DNA of 64,000 nucleotides from Elusimicrobia bacterium GWA2_66_18 (lineage in GTDB: Bacteria > Elusimicrobiota > Elusimicrobia > UBA1565 > UBA9628). Below, piece by piece: positions 55,551 through 63,178 of the stretch. Location: the NCBI GenBank assembly GCA_001799675.1, contig MGTX01000031.1, positions 1 to 64,000 on the forward strand, given 5' to 3'. Position 1 is the first letter of the stretch; the number at the start of each line of letters is the position of its first letter. A program made the translations under genes and the position numbers. The notes under the pieces were generated by a model that was not told where the DNA came from, did no database searches, and worked only from the letters and a program-made list of their open reading frames with translations.

Positions 55551-57368
55551 TTGAACATCCTGGGACTGTCCGCGTTCTACCACGACAGCGCCGCCGCCCT
55601 CGTGCGCGACGGTCGCGTCGCAGCCGCGGCCCAGGAGGAGCGCTTCACCCGCAGACGGCACGACGCGTCCTTCCCGATCCGCGCCGTCGAATACTGCCTG
55701 AGAGAGAGCGGGATCGGCCCCGGGGACATCGACCTCGTCGTCTTCTACGATAAGCCCCTGCTCAAGTTCGAGCGTATCCTACACACCTACCTCGCCTATG
55801 CGCCGCGGGGTCTGAGCTCCTTCGCTATGGCGATGCCGCTTTGGCTGAAGGACAAGCTCTGGACGAAGGACCTGATCCGCGACGCTCTGGGCTACCAGGG
55901 GGAGATCCTCTTCACCGAACACCATGAATCGCACGCCGCGTCGGCCTTCTATCCATCGCCGTTCCAGGAGGCCGCGATTCTGACGATGGACGGCGTCGGC
56001 GAGTGGGCCGCGGCCAGCATCGGCAGGGGCGACGGGGCTCGCCTCGACCTCCTGAGGACTCTCGACTTTCCGCACTCGCCGGGCCTGCTGTACTCGGCGT
56101 TCACGTCCTATATCGGCTTCAAGGTGAACTCCGGGGAGTACAAGGTGATGGGGCTGGCGCCCTACGGAGAGCCGAAGTACGCGGGGCTCATCCGTGACGA
56201 ATTGATGGATCTCAGGCCCGATGGATCCTTCCGGCTCGATATGAGGTATTTCAACTACTGCGCGGGGCTGACGATGACGAGCGAGCGTTTCCATGATCTC
56301 TTCGCAGGCCCTCCGCGCCGGCCCGAATCACCATTGACCCCGCGCGATATGGACCTGGCGGCCTCCATTCAGTCGGTCTGCGAGGAAATCATGCTGCGCA
56401 TGGCCCGCCACGCCCGCGAGGTCGCGGGCTCTCGCCGCCTCTGCTTGGCCGGCGGCGTGGCGCTCAACTGCGTCGGCAACGGCCGCATCCTGCGCGAGAG
56501 AGTCTTCGACCGGATCTGGATCCAGCCTGCGGCCGGAGACGCCGGGGGCGCCCTCGGAGCCGCGCTCTTCGCCTGGCACGCCGTCCTGGGCCGCGGTCGT
56601 TCGGCGGACGGCGTACATGACTCCCAGCGCGGCTCCCTGCTGGGCCCGGCCTTCGGCGAGGACGAGATCGCCGCCTTCCTGGCTCGCGTCCAGGCGCCCG
56701 GCCGCCGCCTCGCACCGGACGAACTGCCGCGCCTGGTCGCGGAGCTCCTCGCGCAAGGCAAGATCGTCGGCTGGTTCCAGGATCGCATGGAATACGGCCC
56801 CCGCGCGCTGGGCGCGCGCAGCATCCTGGGCGACCCGCGCGACGTCCGCATGCAGGCAACGATGAACCTTAAGATAAAGTTCCGCGAATCCTTCCGTCCC
56901 TTCGCTCCGGCCGTGCTCGCCGAACGCGCCGGTGACTACTTCGACCTGGACGAGGAGAGCCCCTACATGCTGCTGACCGCGCCGGTCAAGGAGAGCCGGC
57001 GACTGCCCGAGAGCCCGGAGCAGGCTAGGCTCTTCGGCCTGGAACGATTGAACCTTCCCCGCTCGGACATCCCGGCGGTCACGCACGTGGACTTTTCGGC
57101 CCGCGTTCAGACCGTTCGAAGAGAGAATAGCCCTTCTCTCTATGAACTGCTCAAGGCCTTCGAATCCCGGACCGGCTGCGCCGCGCTCGTCAATACATCC
57201 TTCAACGTGCGCGGCGAGCCGATCGTCTGCCGCCCGGAGGAGGCCTACGCTTGCTTTATGCGCACAAACATGGACTACCTGGCCCTGGGACCGTTCCTCC
57301 TCGATAAGACCGAGCAGCAGCCGCCGCGCGAGGACGCGTCATGGATGAAAACCTTCGAACTCGACTGA
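55551..57368 (+). CDS. Carbamoyltransferase (NodU/CmcH/TobZ family)
   Basis: Read from a TTG at 55551 (NILGLSAFYHDSAAALV, the usual family N-terminus) the protein has 605 residues. The N-terminal Kae1-like domain has metal motif EHHESHAASAFY (H124, H128) and TMDGVGEW (D147), with HSPGLLYSAFTSYIGFKVNSGEYKVMGLAPYG and LAGGVALNCVGNG. The C-terminal YrdC-like domain has RMEYGPRALGARSILGDPR and SFRPFAPAV. It transfers a carbamoyl group from carbamoyl phosphate via carbamoyl-AMP to a sugar or other hydroxyl. A frame open 16 codons further up is possible. It overlaps the SxtJ gene by 28 bp, forming a conserved module. Confidence 0.93.
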   Translation: MNILGLSAFYHDSAAALVRDGRVAAAAQEERFTRRRHDASFPIRAVEYCLRESGIGPGDIDLVVFYDKPLLKFERILHTYLAYAPRGLSSFAMAMPLWLKDKLWTKDLIRDALGYQGEILFTEHHESHAASAFYPSPFQEAAILTMDGVGEWAAASIGRGDGARLDLLRTLDFPHSPGLLYSAFTSYIGFKVNSGEYKVMGLAPYGEPKYAGLIRDELMDLRPDGSFRLDMRYFNYCAGLTMTSERFHDLFAGPPRRPESPLTPRDMDLAASIQSVCEEIMLRMARHAREVAGSRRLCLAGGVALNCVGNGRILRERVFDRIWIQPAAGDAGGALGAALFAWHAVLGRGRSADGVHDSQRGSLLGPAFGEDEIAAFLARVQAPGRRLAPDELPRLVAELLAQGKIVGWFQDRMEYGPRALGARSILGDPRDVRMQATMNLKIKFRESFRPFAPAVLAERAGDYFDLDEESPYMLLTAPVKESRRLPESPEQARLFGLERLNLPRSDIPAVTHVDFSARVQTVRRENSPSLYELLKAFESRTGCAALVNTSFNVRGEPIVCRPEEAYACFMRTNMDYLALGPFLLDKTEQQPPREDASWMKTFELD

Positions 57369-57766
57369 GGCCCGAGGATCGTCGCGCCGACGAACTGCGC
57401 GCCTGGCGGGGATTCGGCATAGGCCTGGGCGGCCTGCTGCTGCTCGCGGCTTGGCGTGCCCTTGTCCGCGGCGGTCCGGCGCCCGCGCTGGCCGCGCTCG
57501 CTCTGGCCGCTCTGGCCGCGGCCACGGCTCGGCCTCGGTTCTTTCGCCCTGCCTACGCGCTCTGGATGCCGGTCGCACGCCTGTTGGCCCGCGTCAATAC
57601 GTGGATCGTTTGCGCCGTCCTGTACTACGTGGTCCTGACCCCCTACGCAGCGGCCGCGAGGCTGTTGGGCGCCCGCTTCCTCGAGACGGGCCTTCGAGAC
57701 AACGACAGTTACTGGAAAGTCAGGTCGCCGCGCGACCCGGTCAAGTCGTCGCGACGTTCTTTTTGA
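57341..57766 (+). CDS. SxtJ-like membrane protein
   Basis: The 141-residue protein has three to four hydrophobic helices (about 25-42, 47-64, 85-110) and a conserved C-terminus (FLETGLRDNDSYWKVRSPRDP) typical of SxtJ-family proteins found next to carbamoyltransferases. It overlaps the carbamoyltransferase gene by 28 bp. The function is unknown; a membrane anchor or export role for the carbamoylated product is inferred from constant association. Confidence 0.8.
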   Translation: MDENLRTRLRPEDRRADELRAWRGFGIGLGGLLLLAAWRALVRGGPAPALAALALAALAAATARPRFFRPAYALWMPVARLLARVNTWIVCAVLYYVVLTPYAAAARLLGARFLETGLRDNDSYWKVRSPRDPVKSSRRSF

Positions 57767-57796
57767 TAGTATCCCCAGGTTGGACAGTGAGGAACG

Positions 57797-57955
57797 ATGC
57801 CCCGATTCGAAACGCTCCGTGAGGTCTGGCGCTACGTGCGCGAGAGGAAGGCGTACTGGCTGGCCCCCATCCTGATCGTGCTGCTGATCTTCGGGCTGCT
57901 GCTGATCTTCGCCCAGTCCTCGGCGGTCACGCCGTTCGTCTACACCCTTTTCTGA
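57797..57955 (+). CDS. DUF5989-type small membrane protein
   Basis: A 52-residue protein: MPRFETLREVWRYVRERKAYW, one membrane helix (LAPILIVLLIFGLLLIFAQ) and the ending SSAVTPFVYTLF. This short protein is a regular third member of the carbamoyltransferase-SxtJ cluster in many bacteria (DUF5989). Its function is unknown. It follows SxtJ by 30 bp, with GAGGAA upstream of the ATG. Confidence 0.85.
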   Translation: MPRFETLREVWRYVRERKAYWLAPILIVLLIFGLLLIFAQSSAVTPFVYTLF

Positions 57956-57965
57956 CGCCTTCCTC

Positions 57966-59078
57966 TCAGCCGAGATCGACGGGCAGGGACGCGGCCTCGG
58001 GCTTCTCCTCGCCCTTGCGCACGCGCTCGATTTTCGAAACAGAGGCGTCCAGGCGTTTGAAGGACTTCTGCTCGATGTCGTCGTAGATCTCTCGCAGCTT
58101 TCCCACCTGCTCGCCCAGCTTAAGGAAACGCTCTTTGAAGGTGTCGTAGGTCGCCGCGAACTGCGTGATGAGTTTCAGGACTTCCTGGGTGGCCTGCGTA
58201 AAGTGAAAGTGATCGAAGGCCTGACGCACCACGCCCAGCACGGCGTAGAGAGTGAAGGGCGAGCAGAGCACGACCTTCTGGGATAGGGCCTCGTCCACCA
58301 GTCCCGGGAAGGCCTCCTGGATATAGCTATAGACCTGCTCGTTGGGTATGAAGAGCATGACGTAGTCCAGCGTCCCCTCTTCCGGGCTGATATAATCCCG
58401 CTTCTGAATCTCCTTGATGCGGCCCTTCACGTCGCGCTCGAAGTCCTTCTTGAAGCGGCTGCGCTCCTCGTCGGTCGCGGCATGGGACAACCTCAGCCAG
58501 TTGTCGAGCGGGAATTTCACGTCCATGTTCAGCTTCTTGCGGTCGGGCAGGAGGAAGGTGAAATCCGGCCGCGTGGCGGCGGTGTCCTGGACGCGGTTCT
58601 TTAGGTACTGCACGCCTTCCTGAAGCCCGCTGGCGCGCAGGATGTCGTCGGCCATGCGCTCGCCCCACTGGCCGCGGGCGCGGGAGTTGTCCAGGAGGCA
58701 ACGAAGGCCCTCGGTGGTGGTGGCGAGCTTGGCCGTCTGTTCGGACGCGTCTTTGAGGCCCTTCTCAAGGGAACCGTACTTGACGGAGCGATCCGCCTCG
58801 AATTGATGGATCATTTCCTCATACGACTTGAGCCGTTCGGCGAGGTTGGCGACGACGTTTTCCACGGAGGCTTTCTTCTCGTCGAGCTCGCTCCTCTGCC
58901 GGACGCGCTCCGTCTCGAACTTCTGCTCGGCCAGCTCCAGCAACTGCCGAAAGTCCTCGCGCGCCTGGAGGCGGGAGGCGTCCTCGTTCTTGCGCGCGGA
59001 GAAGAACATCAGATAGAAGACGATTCCCGAGATGGCCGCGCCGGCCACGACCGCCAGCAACAGGACGGCGGCGTTCAT
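57966..59078 (-). CDS. rmuC: RmuC-family DNA recombination protein
   Basis: From MNAAVLLLAVVAGAAISGIVFYLMFF the 370-residue protein has an N-terminal membrane helix, a coiled coil (about 35-130) and the RmuC core: LRCLLDNSRARGQWGERMADDILRASGL, RPDFTFLLPDRKKLNMDVKFPLDNWLR and YVMLFIPNEQVYSYIQEAFP. The motif pattern resembles a restriction-like nuclease fold. RmuC limits recombination at inverted repeats in E. coli. The ATG overlaps the stop of the SRPBCC gene (ATGA), which decides the start. Confidence 0.93.
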   Translation of the reverse strand: MNAAVLLLAVVAGAAISGIVFYLMFFSARKNEDASRLQAREDFRQLLELAEQKFETERVRQRSELDEKKASVENVVANLAERLKSYEEMIHQFEADRSVKYGSLEKGLKDASEQTAKLATTTEGLRCLLDNSRARGQWGERMADDILRASGLQEGVQYLKNRVQDTAATRPDFTFLLPDRKKLNMDVKFPLDNWLRLSHAATDEERSRFKKDFERDVKGRIKEIQKRDYISPEEGTLDYVMLFIPNEQVYSYIQEAFPGLVDEALSQKVVLCSPFTLYAVLGVVRQAFDHFHFTQATQEVLKLITQFAATYDTFKERFLKLGEQVGKLREIYDDIEQKSFKRLDASVSKIERVRKGEEKPEAASLPVDLG

Positions 59079-59620
59079 CGGCGCGGCTTCGTCAGGAAGC
59101 GAACGGACTCGAGGTCGGTGACGTCCATCTTGCAGGTCTTGCCGGTCTCCAGATATAGTTTGAGTTTGGCCAGCCCGTCTTCCCAGGCGCAAGCGTAGCC
59201 TTGGAAGACGGCGTCGCAGGACGCGGCCGACGGGAATCCCGCGTGAAGCAGCGTCACCTCGCAGCCGGCGGGGCGCGGGTCGATGAAGACGCTGGTCAGC
59301 GGAGGGACATTCTTCTCGCCGCGCGCCGGTTTCCACATCCAGGCCACCTTGCGCCCGGGCTCAAGGTCCACGAAGATCCCCGCGCGCTCGCCGAAGCCGC
59401 CCTTGCTGCCTCCGTCGCTGTCGTGCACGCGGGGCCAGACCATGCGCACCCGGCCCGCGTTACGCGCGTCCGTCTCGGCGCCCAGCAGCCACCAGCGGGT
59501 CAGTTCCCGGGCCGAGGTCAGGGCGCGATACACGGCGTCGGGCTTGGCGCGCATGCGGACCGTAAAGCGGAGGTCGCGGGTCTTTAGGCGGTGGCTGCGA
59601 GGGACGGCGACGGTGGGCAT
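59075..59620 (-). CDS. SRPBCC/AHSA1-like (START superfamily) protein
   Basis: The 181-residue protein has the activator-of-Hsp90-like START fold: FTVRMRAKPDAVYRALTSARELTRWWLLGAE, FVDLEPGRKVAWMWKP and a C-terminal helix (GYACAWEDGLAKLKLYLETG). Such domains bind hydrophobic ligands or act in stress responses. It is translationally coupled to rmuC. No clear ribosome site lies before its ATG. Confidence 0.88.
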   Translation of the reverse strand: MPTVAVPRSHRLKTRDLRFTVRMRAKPDAVYRALTSARELTRWWLLGAETDARNAGRVRMVWPRVHDSDGGSKGGFGERAGIFVDLEPGRKVAWMWKPARGEKNVPPLTSVFIDPRPAGCEVTLLHAGFPSAASCDAVFQGYACAWEDGLAKLKLYLETGKTCKMDVTDLESVRFLTKPRR

Positions 59621-59679
59621 CGATAAAGTTCAGACGCGGGCAACCATTCCGTCAGGCTCCGGTTTTCTGATCCTCCCTT

Positions 59680-59976
59680 TCAAACCGTACGTGCGGATTT
59701 CCCGCATACGCTGGCACGGAATCTTTGCCACTGAACAGTTAGCCGATACCCAGGAGTGAAGTTGTAAGCGATTCCTTGCGCTGCCCCGGTCCCCAGCCCC
59801 GTGCCAGTCGAAGTGTTGGCTGGTTGGATAACAGGGGAATCAAGGCCCGTCGGCCGCCAATAGATTCCATCCACTGAAACGCTTATTTGCGATTCGGTTG
59901 CCGCCCTGGCAAAAACGGGTAAAATTACAACTAACGCACAAACCGTGAGACATGATATTTTAAGCGGTTTTTCCAT
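59680..59976 (-). pseudogene. 5' fragment of an outer-membrane beta-barrel gene cut by intron sequence
   Basis: The frame from ATG 59976 encodes a signal peptide (LKISCLTVCALVVILPVFARA) and the start of a barrel (SQISVSVDGIYWRPTGLD, GTGAAQGIAYNFTPGYRLTVQ) like the major-outer-membrane-protein family. After RLTVQ the sequence (WQRFRASVCGKSARTV, stop) is no longer barrel-like but reads through a group II intron domain V. So only about 80 residues of a longer protein remain. Confidence 0.65.
59681..59713 (-). mobile_element. Group II intron domain V remnant
   Basis: On the minus strand the bases from 59713 read CAGCGTATGCGGGAAATCC, then GCACGTACGGTTTG. This is the conserved domain V hairpin of bacterial group II introns: the AGC triad, lower stem CGTA/TACG, two-base bulge and GAAA-type cap. 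No intron-encoded reverse transcriptase or other intron domains were found in the window, so only the 3' end of an intron remains. Confidence 0.7.
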
Positions 59977-60045
59977 GGGCCTCTTTGGAAACGAATAAAA
60001 GCTTCCTGATTCGCTGGAACGGTCGGCGCTTCGGAATTCAGCATT

Positions 60046-60330
60046 TTAGGGAATAGAGCCTTCTGGTGCTTGAGCAGGGCGTGGCGAGACGGAGGGTAGC
60101 AGCATGACTTTGTAACGTAAGTTTCCCAACTCAAGCAGTGCAATTGCGTTAACAGGCGTAATGTTATTGCCAAGCTTAATCTGGATTACGCCGGCTTCAT
60201 CCTGCCAAAGAGTGACAAAGGGGAGAGAGAGCGGCTGACTCTGTGCCGCTTTGAGAGACACGACATCGTCTGATTGTGATAATTTTTCTGGCCCGGCGTT
60301 TTTAATTTTCCCATTCATTTGAGCGATCAT
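60046..60330 (-). CDS. Hypothetical 94-residue protein
   Basis: The ATG at 60330 has a good GAGGAG site 8 nt upstream. The product has a charged N-terminus (MIAQMNGKIKNAGPEKLSQSDDVVSL) and a beta-rich middle (LPFVTLWQDEAGVIQIKLGNNITPVNAIALLELGNLRYKVMLL), with no signal peptide or membrane helix. No family is recognised. It lies between the two barrel genes, 33 and 69 bp away, in the same direction. Base composition is less GC-rich than the window average. Confidence 0.6.
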   Translation of the reverse strand: MIAQMNGKIKNAGPEKLSQSDDVVSLKAAQSQPLSLPFVTLWQDEAGVIQIKLGNNITPVNAIALLELGNLRYKVMLLPSVSPRPAQAPEGSIP

Positions 60331-60363
60331 ATATTATTCTCCTCATCGCATGTGCGAAGCGGG

Positions 60364-61059
60364 TTAGAAATCGACACCTAAGAAAGCCCCTGGTGTATTC
60401 CAAGGAATTTGCCCGCCACGTCCGAAACCAACATAACGCACTCCAAGGCTCATGTTTCTGTAAACCAAGGCAGGCGATAGTTCCCATGTAAGCCATCCCA
60501 TGTTGGAATAGTTAGGAACTCCTGTTTTCGTGCATCCGAAATTCAATGTGCCGCCATTGTAACAGCTATTGACCCGATTGACAGTGGCTAGTCCTAATCC
60601 GGCGCCTATTCGGACACTAAAGTTTTCTGCGAATCCCCACGTTTTATGAACTTCACCTAGAAAACGCACGGTGTTTGCGCTTGTCCCGTAATTCAACGTA
60701 GCACCATTGGGCCCCAAAAGCGTTATATTCCCTGCACCCGGACCGCCATTAAGAACGCCGACGCTGGGACCCATCTCCATCTCAGCATATTTATGAAAAG
60801 CCGAGGCGCGAAACCCGGAGGCACTAGAGGCAGTGGTCGTACTGTCTGTGCAAGAGCCTATGTAGTTGGGATGGGTGCATATTGAATCAGCGATTGGTCT
60901 TAATCCGGAATTGCCATTACCGACTGCTAGATAGTCAAAATCTAGAGACAGATGCCAATTGGCCGACTCGCTATTTCCCTGAGCCACAACAGGCAAAGAA
61001 TTGTTAGCAAAAAGCCAAATAGAGAAAAAGAGGGTTAATTTTTTATGTTTGTTTTTCAT
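60364..61059 (-). CDS. Outer-membrane beta-barrel protein
   Basis: The 231-residue precursor has a signal peptide (KLTLFFSIWLFANNSLPVVAQ) and alternating-strand sequence (WHLSLDFDYLAVGNG, ENFSVRIGAGLGLATV, LSPALVYRNMSLGVRYVGFG), and ends in a Phe (AFLGVDF), the usual barrel C-terminus recognised by the BAM complex. Loops carry cysteines (CTHPNYIGSC, CYNGGTLNFGC). AGGAGG lies 6 nt before the ATG. It probably forms an 8- to 10-stranded barrel; the function is unknown. Confidence 0.75.
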   Translation of the reverse strand: MKNKHKKLTLFFSIWLFANNSLPVVAQGNSESANWHLSLDFDYLAVGNGNSGLRPIADSICTHPNYIGSCTDSTTTASSASGFRASAFHKYAEMEMGPSVGVLNGGPGAGNITLLGPNGATLNYGTSANTVRFLGEVHKTWGFAENFSVRIGAGLGLATVNRVNSCYNGGTLNFGCTKTGVPNYSNMGWLTWELSPALVYRNMSLGVRYVGFGRGGQIPWNTPGAFLGVDF

Positions 61060-61094
61060 ACCATCCTCCTGGATCGATGGATTGCATTTTGCGC

Positions 61095-62324
61095 TTAAGT
61101 ATTGGCAGCAAGCGTGGTGACATTCCCACCAGCACTTCGATACATAAGTGCGCCGCCGCTCACATATAAAATCCCACCACTGGAGGGATTCGAGATAGGA
61201 GTAGTTGTGGCGTTATTAATGGCCATGACTCCTACCCCATTGGCGGGATCTCCCGCGTTTATTTTGACGTTTTTATTTTCATCCAAGAAAATCACTTCAT
61301 TCGAACTTGATCCGTCATGGGTTGCAAGCGCGAGCGTCCCTTTATTAGCGCTCGCGATCTTTCGGATCGTCAGATATCCGGCCGTAAAGCTGCCGGAATC
61401 GGCTTCATTGCGAAACAAGACTGCCAGTTGGCCAAATTTCGACGAATGATCAACACGCATAGACATTGCGTTGCCATCTCTTGCACTCCCCAACAACGTG
61501 ATCATTTGCCCAATACCGATCGCTTCCTGATTGGATTGGCTGCCGTCCCGAAGTCCGACGCGGAAAGCTCGAATGCCATTACCAAGAGTATCAGTATGGA
61601 ATGCCGCAACCGTGAGACCATCAGTCTGGTTTCGGATGCTTAAATCACCGGCTGCTGAATCTATCCCGCAACTCATAGCCCAACTTTTCCCGCCGGACTG
61701 TGAACTCTCTAAGCGCAACTGATCGACGGAGGACCCGTCACACTTTACATGGAGCTTAGCAGCAGGCGCATTCGTCCCAACCCCCACCTTGTCCGCACTC
61801 GCATCTGTAAAAAGAAGATTGGCGTCTGTATCGCCCTCGATTCTAACGTCTTTGTCAGCGCCATCTTCATTAATAATTACATTGCCGCGCACATCCAGTA
61901 AAGCGCCTGGGCTCGTCGTCCCGATGCCCATGTTATTAACAACATAAATATCCCCATTACCCAAAATGGTAAACCGGGTTCCTGCTTGCGTTTTGAAATC
62001 CATATTGTTCGTTGAGTGCGCGTAGGAAATTTGTCCAGCTGTCGCATCTTCGGGATCACCGAAGAATATAGCTCCGGTCGCATTATTTGGGGCCAGGATG
62101 CTTATGCCGGCATTCCCATCGCTCTCGGCGACAATTTCATCGGCATTGACATGGGCTGTGGCTCCTGATGCCCCTGTCTTGACATGGAGTTTCCCGCCAG
62201 GGCTCGTCGTCCCGATGCCGACGTTGCCACCACTCGTTATTCGTACTTTTTCAGTACCCGCTCCGCTCGCCAGCCAGTTTTCTATTGGATCGGAGCCCGC
62301 AGCATCAGTAGTGGTTGTGGCCAT
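61095..62324 (-). CDS. Tail-fibre/adhesin-like repeat protein
   Basis: From MATTTTDAAGSDPIENW the protein has 409 residues. It contains repeated beta units around NVGIGTTSPGGKLHV, NMGIGTTSPGALLDVRG and KVGVGTNAPAAKLHVK, alternating with ILAPNNATG/FFGDPEDAT-type strands, as in phage tail-fibre-like and trimeric repeat proteins. There is no signal peptide and no C-terminal chaperone domain was noticed. CAGGGG 7 nt before this ATG favours it over an ATG 26 codons upstream. It opens a co-directional group with the barrel genes. It may be displayed at the surface or be a prophage-derived remnant. Confidence 0.65.
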   Translation of the reverse strand: MATTTTDAAGSDPIENWLASGAGTEKVRITSGGNVGIGTTSPGGKLHVKTGASGATAHVNADEIVAESDGNAGISILAPNNATGAIFFGDPEDATAGQISYAHSTNNMDFKTQAGTRFTILGNGDIYVVNNMGIGTTSPGALLDVRGNVIINEDGADKDVRIEGDTDANLLFTDASADKVGVGTNAPAAKLHVKCDGSSVDQLRLESSQSGGKSWAMSCGIDSAAGDLSIRNQTDGLTVAAFHTDTLGNGIRAFRVGLRDGSQSNQEAIGIGQMITLLGSARDGNAMSMRVDHSSKFGQLAVLFRNEADSGSFTAGYLTIRKIASANKGTLALATHDGSSSNEVIFLDENKNVKINAGDPANGVGVMAINNATTTPISNPSSGGILYVSGGALMYRSAGGNVTTLAANT

Positions 62325-62426
62325 GATTGTCCCCTGAGATTCTGAGTTGCCCAAGCATATTACAACTTTAGTGCCTTGGTGCCTTTGTGGTTCATCCGTC
62401 AAAACCCCGTGAATATGGAGGGGGGA

Positions 62427-63137
62427 TCAGGAAGCCGGGACGGCTAATCGCACCTTGGGGCCATTGGGTCCCGCGGTGAGGGGCCGGAAAGTCCCGATGA
62501 GGGCGCGAAAGCGGTCCTCGTACTTGTCGTAGCCGCGCCGCGTGGCCGGATAGCAGAGGACGTAGAAGCCGCCCTCCATGGGGATCAGAGCGTACCCGTG
62601 CATGCGCATGTTGATGGACTTCCCCTCGCGATTCTGCTCCAGACCCCAGCGGTTCGAATCGGGGGCCGGAGTCGGGGAGAGGACGATGAAATACTTGGCC
62701 TTCAGGCCCGAACCCTTGAGGGTCAGTTCCTCGGGGCGGGCGATGATGACGCGTCCGCCGTCCGCGCGCCGGCCCGGGCCGTAGAGGATACAGTCCTTCT
62801 CGCCGTAGACCTGCTTCAGGATCTGGTTGAAGAAATCATCCACGTCGGCGTACATCTCAAGGCGCCCGTCGCGCAGTCGATGCGGCCGGTAGCGCTTGTA
62901 CCAGCGCACGCTCAAGCTGGGCGCGCCCAGGAAGAAGTCGCGGTCGAAGGCGCCGATGAATGAAACCTGGGAGAAGGCGTCGCCCTCGCCATCCGTCATG
63001 ACGCTCCAACCCCATGGCGCGGAGACGGTAAAATCACCGAACACGGACTTGGTCTGCGCGTATTTGGGAGGGCTGCAAGCCGCCGAAAAGGCTGCGGCGA
63101 GCACGACAAGAACGGCCAGAGTATGCGTCTTCCTCAC
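62427..63137 (-). CDS. Lipoprotein of unknown function
   Basis: The 236-residue precursor starts at a GTG (MRKTHTLAVLVVLAAAFSAAC) with a lipobox FSAAC, so it is probably lipid-anchored at Cys21. The mature part is alpha/beta (KSVFGDFTVSAPWGWSVMTDGEGDAFSQVSFIG, GYALIPMEGGFYVLCYPATRRGYDKYEDRFRALIGTF) and resembles bacterial proteins that look like PsbP-type or stress-lipoprotein folds; no family is certain. An extended -10 lies 8 nt before the GTG, so the transcript is likely leaderless. Confidence 0.75.
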   Translation of the reverse strand: MRKTHTLAVLVVLAAAFSAACSPPKYAQTKSVFGDFTVSAPWGWSVMTDGEGDAFSQVSFIGAFDRDFFLGAPSLSVRWYKRYRPHRLRDGRLEMYADVDDFFNQILKQVYGEKDCILYGPGRRADGGRVIIARPEELTLKGSGLKAKYFIVLSPTPAPDSNRWGLEQNREGKSINMRMHGYALIPMEGGFYVLCYPATRRGYDKYEDRFRALIGTFRPLTAGPNGPKVRLAVPAS

Positions 63138-63145
63138 GGAACCCG

Positions 63146-63154
63146 AGTATAACA
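63146..63154 (-). promoter_or_regulatory. Extended -10 of the lipoprotein gene
   Basis: On the minus strand TGTTATACT (63154 to 63146) is an extended -10 ending 8 nt before the GTG start at 63137. Confidence 0.45.
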
Positions 63155-63178
63155 GGAGAGGAACGCTTTGTCCATGAG

